Made by a program: the position numbers and the translations under genes. A stretch of DNA of 64,000 nt from Mytilus trossulus. Its lineage: Eukaryota; Mollusca; Bivalvia; Mytilida; Mytilidae. The stretch covers positions 11,113,911-11,177,910 of the forward strand of contig NC_086376.1 of assembly GCF_036588685.1 (NCBI RefSeq), read 5' to 3'. Each line of letters starts with the position of its first letter. The stretch's first letter is position 1. Below are positions 27,501-37,159 of the stretch, in pieces. The notes beneath the pieces were generated by a model that saw only the letters and a list, made by a program, of their open reading frames with translations, was not told the DNA's origin and made no database searches.

Positions 27501-30500
27501 TCTTGGGCCATGGTTAAATATATTTTTAGTTTGCTGTAACTCAACTCCAAATTCTGAAAGGTTGCATGATTATTCTTATATTCTTTCCAAAAAATATTGA
27601 AAAAGATTTTGAATGCAATGTTCTTGTTACATTTTTTCAAAATTTCATGAGAACAGGTAATTTTTGTAACAGCAAACAAAAAACAAATTTAGTTGGCTTG
27701 TATTGGTATCATAACGTGTATTTATCTTAAATAAAGGGATGAAAGCACAAAAATAAAAAAATAAAAATGCTGGAAACAATGATACACAATGGATAATAGG
27801 TGCACATTCATACCTATTCCAAGTGATTCTGTGTTGAAACAAATATCATTAAATGTATGTGAAAGCAATGATTGTGCTACAATATGGATTTACTTTTATA
27901 TGTCACTCAAACACACATTGGTTAATGAGTAAATTAGTTTTTGTTCAAATAAATGAACAATTTAGACTCTTCATAATTAAAATGCAAATTATATTCCTTA
28001 ATGTTACACATATAAAGGACTAGAAGCTTTGAACATAAGGGCAAATTTTTCACAACAGGGATCATTTGAACACATTAATTACCCCTGGCAGCTATTTGTA
28101 AATGAAGCACAATTAAATGTCAAATCATCTTTTAACTTCACATTTCTGCAGAATATTGAAAAGAAATGAAAATGGCAATAGTCCAGGAAAAGTATATTGC
28201 TAACATTTCCCACAAAATGAAGAATTAAAGAAAATATAACTTTTAATATGAAATTAAAATCACAATGTTGACAAATTTTCTATAAGCCAAACAACACATG
28301 CTTTTAAAAAATATTCAGGGGCTTTCAGGCCTATAAGAATTTATCCTACAGTCCAAAAATGAGATTTTGATACTTTTTTCCCATTTATAATTAAATTCTA
28401 CAATTCTAATTTCTGCACTACCACATTAATACTGGTACCCCGGTACATGAATATACAATGAAAATCTCAGCATGAAAGCTATAGCAGTCATTTTCAGTCC
28501 CTGAACAGCTATAGGCTACTTAAAATAGCAGTGGATTACAACATTTCTTCTGAATTACAGTAAAGTTCATAACAGCCTTGAACAAGAATGCCCCACTCGC
28601 ACTATCATTTTCCATGTTCAATGGACAATGAATTTGGATAAAAAATATAATTAGGCATTAAAATTAGAAAGATAATATCATAAGGAACATGTGTACTAAG
28701 TTTCAAGTTGATTGGACTTCAACTTCATCAAAAACTACCTTGACCAAAAACTTTAACCTGAAACATGCACTTTCATTTTCTATGTTCAGTGGACTGTGAA
28801 ATTTGGGTCAAAAGTTTAATTTGGTTTAAAAATTAGAAAGATCATATCATAAGGAACATGTGTACTAAGTTTCAAGTTGATTGGACTTCAACTTCATCAA
28901 AAACTACCTTGACCAAAAACTTTAACCTGAAGCGGGACAGACGGACGAACGGACAGACAGAGGGACGAACGAACAGACAGACAGACGAACGGACGCACAG
29001 ACCAGAAAACATCTACTATCGTAGGTGGAGCATAAAAATAAAGTTCTAGTAGTTTAAATTTGAATGTAAAAGTGTGTAAATCTCAAACCCTCTAAAAGTT
29101 TTGAGCATGTCGACAAATTAAAAAAAAAGTCAACAGATTTTAAAATAATTTGACATCCCTATTATCCTAGTTCAATGTCATATGATAGAACAAAGGAATC
29201 AAAGGAACTGGCACCCCCAAAGTGGAAAGGGATTCATATATATTGCAAAACTTGTTTCCCAATCCACTATAAATAAATATGTTTAAACTAAAGGGGCTGA
29301 TAGAGATGGTAGTGGACCTTCACTTATGAATAGGCTTGGCTGTTTCTGTGAGTATGCTCTCATTGTAGCTTTCAGTATGCATATTGAACTTCTAGCACAC
29401 TTTACATAATTATACAGAATTTGAACTGACTGGCAGTAAAGAACCAATAATTTCCTCCTTGCATTTTTTTCAAAACAATCTAGTTTTTGACTTAACTTTG
29501 ATAAATAACATACCTGCTTCCTCTTTTTCCCTTTCTTTGATAACTCTCCTAAGACCTATGGGTTGTCTGTAAAATGGAGCTTTGTTATCATCAGAATAAG
29601 GATCATTGGCCTCTCTTTCAACTTCCTGCATGTTGTATACACGTTGTAGTACTCTAAAAAAACATAATCATTATACATGTAAAGAAAAGTAAAAACTGAA
29701 CAAAAATGCATCATACAAAACATTGAAAAAGCTATTCTATTGTTAGACTTTGTTCAGGTTAGCATTTATCACTGGTTTTAATTTGAGATAATTACATTGT
29801 TAGTCACAAAATCAGTTTAGCATGATCAAGATTGTAATACATGTGTATATTACCCTCACTTTGCAATAAGAAAGCTACATGTGGCTTATTAAACTTACGA
29901 AGCTTCTTTTTTCTTCCATTTCTTTTTAGGTTTACTTTCTTTTTCTTTTTCCCTCTCCTTTTTTTCCAATTCTTCATGTACATCCAGCAAGTCATTCTCA
30001 TCTAAGAAGAAGTTATTTAGATCAGCCTTTCCATACTGAGCTTCCAACAATTTGGATAACCTTTCTTTCCTTTCTGGATCAGCTATACCTTCATGCACAA
30101 GTTTTTGGGCTATATTTTTACTTAATTTTGACAAGACATAGGCATCCCAATCATCTTCTTTCTTTTCCTCTGTTACTATAGGTCTTCCTTTACTGACTCG
30201 AGATATCACTGATTTTGTAGAAGGTTTAGGTTTTGGTTGTATTTTGACCGCTTTTTTGTCTGGTTGTGCCTCTTCTGTTTTTGGTAGCTCCCAATGAGTA
30301 GGAGGAGGTACATATCTAACAGAACTTGGTTGTGGAGGCTGTAATTGAGGTTCTGTGATAAAGAAACTCTGTTTCACCTCAAGCTCTTCCTCTTCTTCAG
30401 GAATAGCCTCAGCTTTTCTTTTCTCTTCATCAATTGCAGCTTTCTGGATAGCATCGTCATGCATTTGTTTGGCTTTCTCCATAATCTTTCTTTTGAGAGG

Positions 30501-30962
30501 TTTCAAATGTGATTTTGTAGATTTTGTTAGGTTACATGGCATGTGTCTATTATCAGTACCACGTGAATCATGTCTACCTGGTGGAATTTTAGCTTTTCCT
30601 GGAGGTTCAACAATACCATCCAATGACAAAGCCTCAAACAAGTACTTCTCATCATATGGTAACATATGGAAACATCTGTCTTTAACAACATCTTCACCAA
30701 AATGTAAATCGGAACTGATTTTCTTCAAATATCTTCTATCTACAGGTTCTGGTTGACTAAAAGAACGGAACACTATTGAGGTCTGAGCTGGTTTCTTGGG
30801 AGGTAACTGCAAGCTCAATTGTGAATCCTCTGCTCCCAACTGAGGAATTTTAACTCTGGCTGCACAGCTAAATAAGGCAGGAGTTCTTAATTTCTCAGAT
30901 CTGTCAAAGGTGCCACTGAGGCTTGAAGCATCGGCAAACATTGCCATCTCTTCTTATTGTAT
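12596..30962 (-). CDS. HEATR4: HEAT-repeat protein, probably HEATR4; 13 coding exons, 1,250 aa
   Basis: Exons in coding order are 30962-29899 (ATG at 30947), 29653-29514, 25885-25745, 23607-23390, 22798-22687, 21252-20930, 20581-20387, 19697-19593, 19025-18842, 18310-18125, 16324-16135, 15634-15439 and 13309-12596 (TGA at 12598-12596). All have AG acceptors and GT donors, phases agree throughout, and the coding total is 3,753 nt. Residues 1-350 are a low-complexity N-terminal region ending in a Lys/Glu-rich stretch. Residues from about 560 to 948 form helical HEAT-type repeats (for example VRLQAIATLSKVAEY, DVRKSAAQCLGK and EAVRAEACHTIAVLEL). The C-terminus is acidic and Ser/Thr-rich, ending FPVDDD. 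HEAT repeats are protein-binding scaffolds. The large N-terminal extension with a single repeat block fits HEATR4, but the name is from general resemblance only. The first exon has a ...TTTTACAG acceptor 15 bp upstream of the ATG, so a 5' UTR exon should exist further upstream. Confidence 0.7.
14872..15083. mobile_element. TA-flanked MITE (Tc1/mariner-like ends)
   Basis: It starts TACTGTAAATTCAGAAA and ends with the exact reverse complement TTTCTGAATTTACAGTA. TA at both edges is consistent with a TA target duplication around CTGTAAATTCAGAAA ends. The interior is AT-rich, partly self-complementary (CGATTTTG/AAATCG-type blocks) and non-coding. A related half-copy begins near 31000 (TATAAATTCAGAAATTATT). 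It lies in the last intron of the HEAT-repeat gene. Confidence 0.65.
16376..16590 (+). repeat. Dispersed repeat ending in GACAGACGGAC (copy 1)
   Basis: It contains GATGCCCCACTC.CACTAT, then TTTCAAGTTGATTGGACTTC and TGGGACAGACGGACAAACAG. The same order is found twice in tandem at 28580-29035. It is non-coding and intronic, and appears to be a common interspersed repeat. Confidence 0.65.
16860..18090 (+). repeat. Tandem dispersed repeat with units of about 490 bp
   Basis: About two and a half diverged units lie head to tail: roughly 16919-17406, 17407-17907 and 17908-18090. Each begins near GCCAT(C/T)TTG.TTGGTAG.CAGGGTCAT and includes GGCAATA.CTCCTTAAGGGAT, TTGCTGAACATTATTGCTGT and GCAGCAACCCA. 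The array starts with CTAGAGGCTCCCAAGAGCCT and ends in a GACGGACGGGGGACGACGGAC-type tail just before the HEAT-gene exon at 18125. Open frames in it (17125-17388, 17529-17765) are frame-inconsistent and not genes. Confidence 0.65.
18588..18762. repeat. Possible MITE fragment
   Basis: The edges TTACTGTGGATTCATTGA and AATGAAGCTACAGTGGA are rough inverted repeats. The interior is AT-rich and non-coding, within an intron. The terminal match is weak, so the boundaries are tentative. Confidence 0.35.
19947..20094. mobile_element. MITE with CCGTAGC ends and GGGGGGTTCG blocks
   Basis: The left edge reads GGCCCGTAGCCAGGAATTTC and then AAAGGGGGGTTCG. The right edge reads CGAACCCCCCCATGCTACGG, so the ends pair as an imperfect inverted repeat. 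The layout fits a widespread invertebrate MITE type. The 112-codon open frame across it (19860-20198) is an artefact of the insertion in an intron. Confidence 0.55.
22930..23190 (-). mobile_element. tRNA-related SINE, minus strand, with (CAAT)n tail
   Basis: Read on the minus strand, it has a box-B-like GGTTGTGTGTTCGAACTT near 23120-23105 and an upstream GGTGGTGAAGTTG block that could be a degenerate box A. It runs to a CAATCAATCAATC tail at about 22950-22936. A related fragment is at 56444-56535. The 63-codon plus-strand open frame inside it is spurious. It is intronic in the HEAT-repeat gene. Confidence 0.5.
23894..24036 (+). repeat. Dispersed repeat, GGGGCCAGCTGAAGGA family (copy 2)
   Basis: Diverged second copy of the family first seen at 10576. 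It starts AGGGGCCAGCTGAAGGACG and ends CCATTTCCATTCTCAATTTT. It lies in an intron of the HEAT-repeat gene. Confidence 0.7.
24688..25015 (+). mobile_element. tRNA-derived SINE, full length
   Basis: The head (24688-24762, 75 nt) is tRNA-like: TCCACAG at the 5' edge pairs exactly with CTGTGGA at the 3' edge. TGTGGTGTAGTGG resembles box A and GGTTCAATCCC box B. The anticodon and T stems are degenerate, so it is not a functional tRNA gene. The body runs on to a characteristic 3' tail (CAATCCACTATAAATAAAC, ATGTTTAAACT). The same tail occurs at 29200-29290 and 39334-39380 without a head. It is inserted in intron 3 of the HEAT-repeat gene. Confidence 0.7.
25088..25776 (-). repeat. 58-bp tandem array carrying a duplicated 5' splice site (12 donors)
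   Basis: The plus-strand motif TAACCTGT starts at 25103, 25161, 25219, 25277, 25335, 25393, 25451, 25509, 25567, 25625, 25683 and 25741, a strict 58-bp period. In the gene's sense (minus strand) each unit is the last 31 nt of HEAT-gene exon 3 (DNRFIQEWLT), the donor CACAG|GTTAGT or TACAG|GTTAGT, and the first 27 nt of the intron. The copy at 25745 is the true exon edge; the other 11 lie in the intron. Units differ by few substitutions (for example GTGAGCC/GTAAGCC and CACTCC/CATTCC). Because 58 is not a multiple of 3 and a TAG follows each donor, only the first donor keeps the reading frame. Confidence 0.9.
28580..29035 (+). repeat. Dispersed repeat ending in GACGGACGAACGGAC (two tandem units)
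   Basis: Two head-to-tail units (about 28580-28765 and 28766-28940) share ATCATAAGGAACATGTGTAC, TTTCAAGTTGATTGGACTTC and CCTTGACCAAAAACTTTAAC. They are followed by a simple GGACGAACGGACAGACAG tract and ACATCTACTATCGTAGGTGG. The family is also at 16376-16590. It lies in intron 2 of the HEAT-repeat gene. Confidence 0.7.
29200..29290 (+). repeat. 3' tail of the tRNA-derived SINE family
   Basis: It carries AAAGTGGAAAGGG and then the conserved tail CTTGTTTCCCAATCCACTAT plus AAATAAATATGTTTAAACT, as in the full-length SINE at 24688. The tRNA-like head is absent. Confidence 0.65.
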
Positions 30963-33240
30963 CTGTAAAAGAAAGTTAGACTTCAACCTCAAGTACTATA
31001 AATTCAGAAATTATTTTGTGCATTTATTATTGCGATTTTTGTCTTTTTAGAGTAAAATGTGATTTTTCTTCAAGTGTGCCATGTTGAGAAAAATCCTGTT
31101 AAATTCATATAACTTTTTTAAAATGCGACTTTATTTTGATGATTAATTGATAATATATACATGTATAATGCACATACAAAATAACACTTTTTACAAAAAG
31201 AAATATTGTGGGGTTATTTCTGGCCTAAAAACATGTATTTCTATACATACAACATGTGCAATATAATATTTAATATATGCTTCCACTAGAAGCAGAATAT
31301 TATACAAGTTCAGTTGGTTAAAATTCAATTGTGAGGCAATGCCTGATAAATTTAACAGTAAATAGTGGTCCGATAATTTACAGAAAAGAAACGAAAAGGA
31401 CCAAAAGGAGAGGAAAGGAACACACACATATTTATTTCATAATCAAATTCATTATGTCTTCAGATTGAGTTAAGCCATTTCAAATGATGTTTTATAGTAT
31501 TTCTTTTTGTGTTGTGATGTGACACTATAGTATCAAATAAGTATGAAGGTTTGGTACCATTAAAATATTTGATTGTTTGCACCTGTCCTAAGTCAGGAAT
31601 CTGATGTTCAGTAGTTGTCGTTTGTTGATGTGGTTCATAAGCGTTTGTCGTTTTACATAGATTAGATCGTTGGTTTTTCCGTTTGAATGGTTGTACACTA
31701 GTAATTTTGGGGTCCCTTTGTATTTTGCTGTTCGGTTAGAACCAAGGCTCTGTGTTGAAGACCATACTTTGACCTATAATGGTTAAATTTTATAAATTGG
31801 ATCTTGGATGGAGGGTTGTCTCATTTCCACGCGTACCACATCTTCTAATATTCATATATACACAACAGTGGTCTTGCTAGCCCAAAATAGAAGGGCGCTG
31901 CGCCCTGGGTGCCCTCATCCGCGCCCGGGTGCCTACATCCGCGCCCTTCTGCCCTGACGTCTTTTTCCGAAATTGTGCCGTTTTGAGAAAAATTGCATTT
32001 GTTTCATTTATTTCTGATCTGATTTTCATTGAATTGATTTTAATTTTTTAACCAAGAATTGTTAAAAAATTAAAATATCTATATCAAAGTCTGCAGACTT
32101 TCAACTTCAATTTACAAAATTATGGATGTCCTTTTCTTTAAATTGTCGCTCTTTTTTGTAAGTCGTCAGACCCATAAAAAGAAGTATTATCTTTCTCAGA
32201 AAGTTTTCTATGTTTTTCAGCTTAATTACTATTCCGAGAACACGCAGGCACTGCCTTTAAGATATGATCACAGGGACACAGCTTATAATTTGGAAAAGGG
32301 ATGATTGTCTAAATTATATCAAAATCCATTACTGAATACAGATTAGGGTTACTTCAATATTTTTGTACGTCTATGCATATATAAAATAAAGTGCTGGTTT
32401 ACAAACCGATTAGTAAATAGCCAAGACGTCAATAAACATGCAGTGGACTCGCTAGAGTGGATATAAATTTTGTTTACGTTTTTTCCCCGTTTATTTATAG
32501 TCTCAACATACATGCCCCTTTGAATGATAACTATGTTGGGTCACACTGCCGTTTACAAATGTCCATTATACACTGAAGATCAGCTACATTTTGATATTTC
32601 TTTTTAGTTCAAGCTTTTTTAGTTTACGTCCGTTACCAGGTTGACATCTTAGTCTTTTGAATGTTTGAATTGTCTATTATAATAAACGGATCTTATCGGT
32701 GATGTTCAGATTCCGAATTTCATTGCAACAAATTTAGGTATGTTTGCTTCTCTGTTTCAAAATAACAAGCTTTTAAAAGAATATAAATTGATAGTGCATG
32801 AATAAAGAAATGGAAAACGCAGGGGAAACAATGATGGTCCGTCTGCTTGTTTTTGAGATATAAGTCAATAGAAATTTGGCAGGAAATGCTTCTCTCTAGA
32901 TTATTCTTACTGTTAACATTGGCTCTTTTTTTCTTTTTAAAACTTTGAATAAAATAACAAGGATTTAATAATGATTTTTACATCTTGTTTTTAATTATAT
33001 GCTATAAAATTGTTTTCTTTAATTCAACTACTAAGAACAGAGCCAATTTCTTCTTCTTCTTCTTCTGATATACAGTTACAGCTTCATTATTATTGAAGAT
33101 TACGAACTGTTGCATGCGCGGAGTATATGATTAAAAAATATGAACAAAAATTTATCTTTAACTTATTTGAATACTTTGTGATATTTACATGAAAGAAAAC
33201 AACAAGTGATTAAAAAATATGTACATTGTTATTTATAGAA
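30963..33240. other. Intergenic, upstream of the HEAT-repeat gene; several repeat fragments
   Basis: No coding exon is recognised. It should contain the 5' UTR exon and promoter of the HEAT-repeat gene, which I cannot place. Repeat fragments include a half-MITE near 31000-31170, a dispersed repeat at 31620-31850 and a short GC-rich block (GGGCGCTGCGCCC, CATCCGCGCCC repeats) at about 31888-31960. A (TTC)n tract is at 33047-33067. Confidence 0.45.
31620..31850 (+). repeat. Dispersed repeat (copy 1 of the TACACTAGTAATTTTGGGG family)
   Basis: It contains TACACTAGTAATTTTGGGG, TGCTGTTCGG, TGTTGAAG.CC.TACTTTGACC, CTATAATGGTTAAATTTTAT and GTTGTCTCATT.CCACG in the same order as 55740-55970. It is a non-coding interspersed repeat, probably older than its second copy. 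Confidence 0.65.
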
Positions 33241-34582
33241 TTAAATTATGTTGTGGAGAACAGTTGGTGTCAACTGATCTCTGTAAATTTCAATGGTTTG
33301 ACTTGCTACCACAACTTGTGGCAACAAGTTCCATTGAATGATTGTTTGCGGAAAGAATGACCATTTGTAGCTGTCTTTAGAGGTGGATATTTGCCTAAAC
33401 GTTTGAGTATGTAATTTTCTTGTTCTAGTATCTGATGGTATGAGGACTAGTGATGGGATTGCAATGAGTCCATGGATGACCTTGTAGAACATGATAAGTC
33501 TGGTTTTGAGGCGGCGCTCACTGAGTGAGGGCCATTGTAGTTCGTTTAACATGGATGTAACACTACTGGTGTTGTGGTAATTGTTACATACATATCGGGC
33601 CGCACGCCTCTGTACCATTTCTAGCTTATTTTTATAATCTGCTGTGTGTGGATCCCATAGACTACAGGCATATTCAAGTTTTGGTCTCACTATTGATTAA
33701 GATAGTGCATTTTCCAGGATGGAAGGCCATGAGCCAATCAGCCTCCCATTTCGCTGCGGCGTTTAGATCTTTTTGTAAATTTGTGCAGTCTTGTTGACAT
33801 GTAATTTCTCGGTATATAATACTGTCATCAGCGAAGAGTCGTAGTTTGCTGTGTTCCAGGTATTCTGGAAAATCATTAATGTATATTAAAAAGAGTATAG
33901 GCCCAAGGACAGTTCCTTGGGGGACACCTGATGTTACTGGTGCTGTATTTGATGTTATTCCATCTATTACCACTGTTAGCGTACGGTCTGATAAGAAAGC
34001 CTGAATCCATTTTAGAGTGTTACCTTGAATGCCATAGTATTTTAGTTTATAGAGTAGACGTTTGTGGGGAACCTTATCAAAGGCCTTGGCAAAATCCATA
34101 ATAATGAGGTCTGTTTGTATATTTTTGCTGTTGTTGTTATGAAGTTCTTGTATAAATTGAATAAGTTGTGATTCGCATGATCTGGATTTTCGGAAACCAT
34201 GTTGGAGGTCGTAAAGAATGTTATTTGCCTCTAAATAGTTCATGATGTTACTTGTCACTATATGTTCCATCAACTTACAACAAATACAAGTGAGTGAAAT
34301 CGGTCTATAATTTTCAGCCTTGTATCGTTCACCCTTTTTAAATGCTGGTGCAACAATTGCATGTTTCCAGTCTTTTGGTGTTTTTCCTGATTTAAGAGAT
34401 TTGGTAAATATGGTGGTAAGTATGGGTGCTATTTGTGCTTTCAGTTCTTTTAATACACGTCCACTGATGTTATCTGGACCACTTGCTTTGTGCGGATTTA
34501 GTTTATGTAGCAATTTTTCGATACCTGGTCTAGTGATGTTTATATCTGGCATTTTTGTGCATTTTTGTTCCATACACTGTAT
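33241..34582 (-). pseudogene. 5'-truncated LINE ORF2 (reverse transcriptase) with internal deletion
   Basis: The minus strand from 34572 to about 33690 encodes a LINE reverse transcriptase: HKASGPDNISGRVLKEL, NYRPISLTCICCKLMEHI, HGFRKSRSC, MDFAKAFDKVPH, SGVPQGTVLGPILFLIYIND and the catalytic FADDS. The frame breaks at 33700-33674. After HPGKCTIL the sequence jumps to RPKLEYACSLWDPHTADYKN in another frame, losing the region that normally holds the KYLGVTI motif, and the frame then continues to 33241 (NKLEMVQRRAARYV). The endonuclease half is absent. The motifs suggest a Jockey/CR1-like non-LTR element. It is dead because of 5' truncation, deletion and frameshift. Confidence 0.88.
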
Positions 34583-34671
34583 CACAGGCACTTGTCTTAA
34601 AAAAATAATTCCTATATACCTTAATGTTATATTAAGGTATATAGGATTTTTTTTTGAGACAAGTGCCTGTG
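34583..34671. mobile_element. 89-bp hairpin MITE with 8-bp target duplication
   Basis: The arms CACAGGCACTTGTCT and AGACAAGTGCCTGTG continue inward to CCTATATACCTTAAT / ATTAAGGTATATAGG around a short centre. They make an almost complete foldback with small length differences in the A/T tracts. Both flanks read CACTGTAT (34575-34582 and 34672-34679). An 8-bp duplication is typical of hAT-type transposition. The element sits at the upstream edge of the LINE copy. Confidence 0.85.
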
Positions 34672-34989
34672 CACTGTATACATGTTGGAAAAAGCTCTAC
34701 AGAGCTTATGTTGTATTGTTATATGTATAACCGACTTTAAATAAATCTTTTATGCTTTATGATTTATACAGTTCTATACAAGTAGTCTGCATGCAGTTAC
34801 ACTGAAGTTAAACTACTTACACTTGAATCTGTGATTTCACTATAACGTTTCTTCATTGAAATTACATGTAAACTTTTAAATACAAGTAATTCTTGCAAGT
34901 TAAAAGAGAAAGGACAATTGCATATTTCTTGTTACTTATTTTAAAAACCTGCAACATTCAAATTCTAATAGGTTATATAACTTATAGTT

Positions 34990-35180
34990 ATTGCGGATCT
35001 TTGGCGGATCCAATGGTCCGGGAGTTGGAACTCCCTTTTTTTGTACAATCAATGCATTTGATTGTGGACATATGGTTGGACCCCCCCCCCCCCCCCTTAT
35101 TATGGTTGGTTCCCTGTATTCTGGGTTAGTCCCCCTTTTTAAAATGGGTGGATCCGACCCTGCGGATGCATGCATGATAA
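34990..35180. repeat. Dispersed repeat with C16 homopolymer
   Basis: Blocks GCGGATCTTTGGCGGATCC and GGTGGATCCGACCCTGCGGAT surround a run of 16 C at 35081-35096. Three overlapping open frames here (34893-35209) are low-complexity by-products. The class of this repeat is not clear. Confidence 0.45.
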
Positions 35181-35899
35181 AAGCAAAACTTAGTCTACTA
35201 GTAAGTTAGTGTCCTCTTTTACTTTTGTTTGCTTTGTCAAAAAGTTAAGAGAGGTTTTACCTCTTCTCCTCCCCTAACCATAGATTAGTAGTGACAACCA
35301 TCATATATTTCTGTTTGTCATATATCGAATGGTAAGCTCGGTCAAACTGACTGAATTTATAAAGGAAGCTACACAGAACTTCTGTAGTATCCTTTGGTTT
35401 AAATCTAAGGTATATAAGAGAAGTTAGTGTAAGCACTTAAAAAAGAAATATAGGACGAAAAGACAAAAAATATTTGACATTCAAAGATCTGGTTACATGT
35501 TTCTACCTTTAGTTCCAATCTTTAAGCAATCGGGCAAGTATATCTACGATTGATTTATTTACTACAGCCTGTTCATAGATATTATATCAAACTGTCTTTT
35601 AAATTATCGCCATGTCTGCGTTTTCAGTCAAATCCTCAAAAACTGTCGGATTACCTTGGTAAACATGCCTTACAGCTACAATTTTCAGACCTTGGAATAT
35701 TTCTTGTTAGTGAAGTAACTGTATGAATCATATACCGGTATCAGTATTGAATGTTTTTATGTCAAAACAAATAATTTCAGAAACCAAACTATTTGTCAAC
35801 GAAAGCCCTACTCTTTAGAACAATCAACAACTAGGCAGACGGTGACCTTTTGCAAAAAGGCTTTTAAACACATATTAATGGCAAAGAGCTTTTACGCAA

Positions 35900-36305
35900 A
35901 GAAAAATGTAATTATCAGAATAGCACAGAAGAACAAAGAAGTAATAGATACACCATACACACTTCACGGAAGTACATGTACTAGATAACTTTGATGCCAG
36001 TAAATACCTAGGCGTTACCATCAGCAACAACCTATCTTTACATGGCCCGCACAGTTTGGGACCCATCAAGCAAAAAAAAAATCATATAATTAGAACAAGT
36101 TAAAAAATATGCTATTTAAAATGCAGCATCTAATCACCAACGACAGCCGGACCAGATTTATAGGCCGTTTTTACTAAGACAGAACAGAAACTGACACCTA
36201 TGGATAGTCATTGTTCCCAAAGAAGATCAGGGATTGAAATCAACTTCCATCTAAAACAACCTCGGCAGACACGATAGATGGATTCAGAATTGGTGTAATC
36301 AGCAC
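35900..36305 (+). pseudogene. Decayed LINE ORF2 fragment, plus strand
   Basis: Short in-frame pieces in successive frames resemble the C-terminal part of a LINE ORF2: RIAQKNKEVIDTPYTLHGST, then DASKYLGVTISNNLSLH, a block like ARTVWDPSSK, and FPKKIRD.NQLPSKTTSADT near the end. Frame changes, stops and missing segments show an old remnant. It runs opposite to the LINE at 33.2-34.6 kb and retains the KYLGVTIS motif that copy has lost. Confidence 0.65.
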
Positions 36306-37159
36306 AGTATGTATATAGTTTAATAATGTTTGTGTTGTTTTACTCTTTTTTTTTTCGGAGACCATTGTAGTTCCTACAAGAGGATAGGAATGATAAACAT
36401 GTTTAACACTTTAGCTGTATTTTGCAAAACTTTCAAAATGTTGTGTCCTCAATGCATTAGTCCTTTATTTATATTTAGCCTTTTTTTATATTTATATATT
36501 TGTGCGTAAATGATGAGTCTTTTGTAGATTGCATGGGGTTCATCAGTTTTGATATTTGCCATTTAAAAATAGAAAAAATATTAGCTATGTAGTGACTGGA
36601 AACCAGACTGTAAATATGGAGAACGTTTTACTGAATGAACTCCAGGTTCTCTTGATAGAGAAGGGAATTACAGAAGGTAACAGGTAACAATACACATTTT
36701 AAAAACAACTAAAAAGGTAATATTCTATAAACTTCTCGCATGCTTTTAACTTAAATTATGAAACATTCTTTAAAATAAATTTGATTAGCACATACGAGAA
36801 CTAACTTAGTTTCGATGTACCCTTATTTCCTGACAACCATGGCGTGCATTAGCGAGACAAAACAATCACTGGGCGGTAAACTGAAGACAAATACGTATTA
36901 TTATAGATTATAAACCTGAGTAATTTTTAATTTTCACAGTGTTTTGTTTATAAGCGGATCATTTGAGACTACAAGAGATAAAACCATAGTTAAACAGAAT
37001 TCATTAAATGAAGAACGTAGTCTGAAATGACAGATAAAACTGATTAATTGATCATGGGAAATTTAAACAAAACAAAACCAATATCTCAGTAATCTTTTAG
37101 TTTCTTTCTGTGAGATTTAAAAGATAAATGTAGGATTCAGTCAAAAATGTTTTCTAAAA
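36306..37159. other. Upstream region of the first orphan gene
   Basis: No certain gene. A 23-codon open frame starts at 36616 (MENVLLNELQVLLIEKG...) and contains a possible donor (GGTAACAG|GTAACA). It might be a short exon, but no partner exon was found. The 37160 ATG has an A-rich context. Confidence 0.3.

Noticed and set aside
30355..30756. 133-codon plus-strand open frame
   Set aside because: It is antisense to the first coding exon of the HEAT-repeat gene and of low complexity (Ser-rich), mirroring Glu/Ala codons.
34320..34730. 136-codon plus-strand open frame
   Set aside because: It is antisense to the LINE reverse transcriptase and runs through the MITE.
36616..36684. Short frame MENVLLNELQVLLIEKG with a possible donor
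   Set aside because: Only 23 codons and the donor (GTAACA) is weak; no partner exon found, so it is not called as a gene.
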